A stretch of 64,000 nt of DNA, taken from Yamagishiella unicocca. Lineage: Eukaryota > Chlorophyta > Chlorophyceae > Chlamydomonadales > Volvocaceae. Each line of letters opens with the position of its first letter. Position 1 is the stretch's first letter. Location of the stretch: NCBI GenBank assembly GCA_003116995.1, contig BDSL01000117.1, positions 234,658 through 298,657 on the forward strand, read 5' to 3'. The translations under genes were made by a program, and so were the position numbers. Positions 62,919 to 64,000 of the stretch are shown here, in pieces. The notes below the pieces were generated by a model. That model saw only the letters and a program-made list of their open reading frames with translations, searched no databases and was not told the DNA's origin.

Positions 62919-63365
62919 CCTACCGGACACCCCGCCTACTCCTCAGCCAACCTACCGGACACCCCGCCTACTCCTCAGCCAACCTACCGGACACCCCCCT
63001 ACTCCTCAGCCAACCTACCGGACACCCCGCCTACTCCTCAGCCAACCTGCCGGACACCCCGCCTACTCCTCAGCCAACCTACCGGACACCCCCCCTACTC
63101 CTCAGCCAACCTACCGGACACCCCGCCTACTCCTCAGCCAACCTGCCGGACACCCGCCTACTCCTCAGCCAACCTGCCGGACACCCCGCCTACTCCTCAG
63201 CCAACCTGCCGGACACCCCGCCTACTCCTCAGCCAACCTACCGGACACCCCGCCTACTCCTCAGCCAACCTACCGGACACCCCGCCTACTCCTCAGCCAA
63301 CCTGCCGGACACCCCGCCTACTCCTCAGCCAACCTGCCGGACACCCCGCCTACTCCTCAGCCAAC
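62919..63365. repeat. 32-bp minisatellite expanded in the fourth TPR-gene flank
   Basis: About 14 units of CCTACCGGACACCCCGCCTA plus CTCCTCAGCCAA (31-32 bp). The flank of TPR-C has one unit (about 43,950-43,980) and TPR-B about one (22,353-22,390), so the array expanded only in this module. Confidence 0.95.
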
Positions 63366-64000
63366 CTGCGCCACAAGCCGCGGCACGGCGCATCAGCGGT
63401 GGCCCTCAGTGGCGGCTGTGTAGGGTAGGGCTCGCAGCTGCCGGCTGCACCTCCATCCGCACCACCCACATCCGGTCACACGGTTCCAAGGGCCCGCCTC
63501 CAGCACTGGCGGTGTGCCTGCTCCGTGGTCGCATCCCCCACACGCGGCAGCTGCCACGCCGCACTGGGTGCACTTGGCAACCTACCTGGCGGCAGAGTGG
63601 CGCAGTTGTCAACCTACCCCGGCAATGTGCTCCTAACACCGCAGAACGTCCTCCTAGTAGCCGACGATTGACCAGTCTTTAACAAAATGTTATTGACGTA
63701 TTGGATGCCAAAATGGTGATCAAAGACCCCCCCTCTTCTATAAGAAAGAGCATCAACAAAGTGCACGGGCATTTGCACGGCACTCAAAGACTCGATCTCT
63801 CGTAGAAATTTCTCTACTTGCTGCGCAGCGGTTGCCATTGCAAAAGCAGGATTACAGAATACTACCTATAAGGGTATCGGAGCAACGTGCAAGCCTATCA
63901 AGATTGCAGAGGCCTGGCCTGTGTGCGCCATCACGACTCCTCACGTGCACCCTGGCGACGGTGGCACTCGGAAGCCCTTCCTATTCTGGGTATCCTCTGA
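63366..64000 (+). other. Immediate upstream region of a fourth TPR gene
   Basis: Matches 43,980-44,560 of the TPR-C flank. The window ends about 100 bp before the position of the TPR exon-1 ATG, so a TIR-like/TPR gene is expected to begin just to the right. Confidence 0.5.

Noticed and set aside
62919..63365. Regular repeats that could be mistaken for a CRISPR array
   Set aside because: Units are head-to-tail with no spacers, in a eukaryotic intron-rich context.

Overview
The window is a GC-rich, intron-rich nuclear segment, most likely from a volvocine or Chlamydomonas-like green alga (order Chlamydomonadales). This is inferred from: family-level resemblance of the long 42-residue TPR arrays to algal kinesin-light-chain-like proteins; TGTAA motifs placed like green-algal polyadenylation signals; a short TTTTAGGG (Chlamydomonas-type telomere) tract inside an intron; many GC-rich minisatellites; and algal-type Copia, tyrosine-recombinase and reverse-transcriptase remnants. 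No species can be named from sequence alone.

The dominant structure is a tandem segmental duplication of a two-gene module about 19-23 kb long. Each module holds (i) a multi-exon gene joining an N-terminal TIR-like domain to a long array of near-identical 42-residue TPRs, and (ii) a gene resembling the DDB1/CPSF-A beta-propeller superfamily, here called the D gene. Layout: TPR-A (last exon only, 2.7-5.4 kb), D1 (about 6.9-19.8 kb), TPR-B (23.1-30.8 kb, most complete), D2 (about 32.1-43.0 kb), TPR-C (44.7-48.8 kb), D3 (about 50.9-62.0 kb), then the 5' flank of a fourth TPR gene that starts just beyond the window end.

TPR-B has four readable coding exons with phase-0 junctions and conceptually encodes about 1,170 residues: a 50-codon leader, the TIR-like domain in exons 2-3, and a linker plus 20 TPRs in exon 4. 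TPR-A has 19 repeats. TPR-C has five, with a nonsense codon after the fourth. Higher-order duplications (756 bp in A, 504 bp in B) show recent repeat expansion.

All three D copies carry lesions. D1 lost its centre, now occupied by about 8.3 kb of foreign DNA (7.6-15.9 kb): a broken Copia pol gene, an intronless nucleoside-hydrolase-like ORF, a tyrosine recombinase and a broken 3' fragment of protoporphyrinogen oxidase, all on the minus strand. D2 has a 41-bp coding duplication and single-base frameshifts. D3 has nonsense codons, frameshifts and a roughly 775-bp repeat insertion. Some single-base changes lie in homopolymers and could be sequencing errors.

Spaces between coding exons hold minisatellites (24-bp, about 33-bp G-rich, 37-bp, 45-bp, 21-bp, 32-bp), fragments of a dispersed element whose end begins CGAGGGAAACCCGTGGATG, a degraded minus-strand reverse transcriptase in every module, and a strong hairpin present in two modules. 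Exon boundaries are read by eye from splice consensus and cross-copy comparison; no transcript evidence was available.
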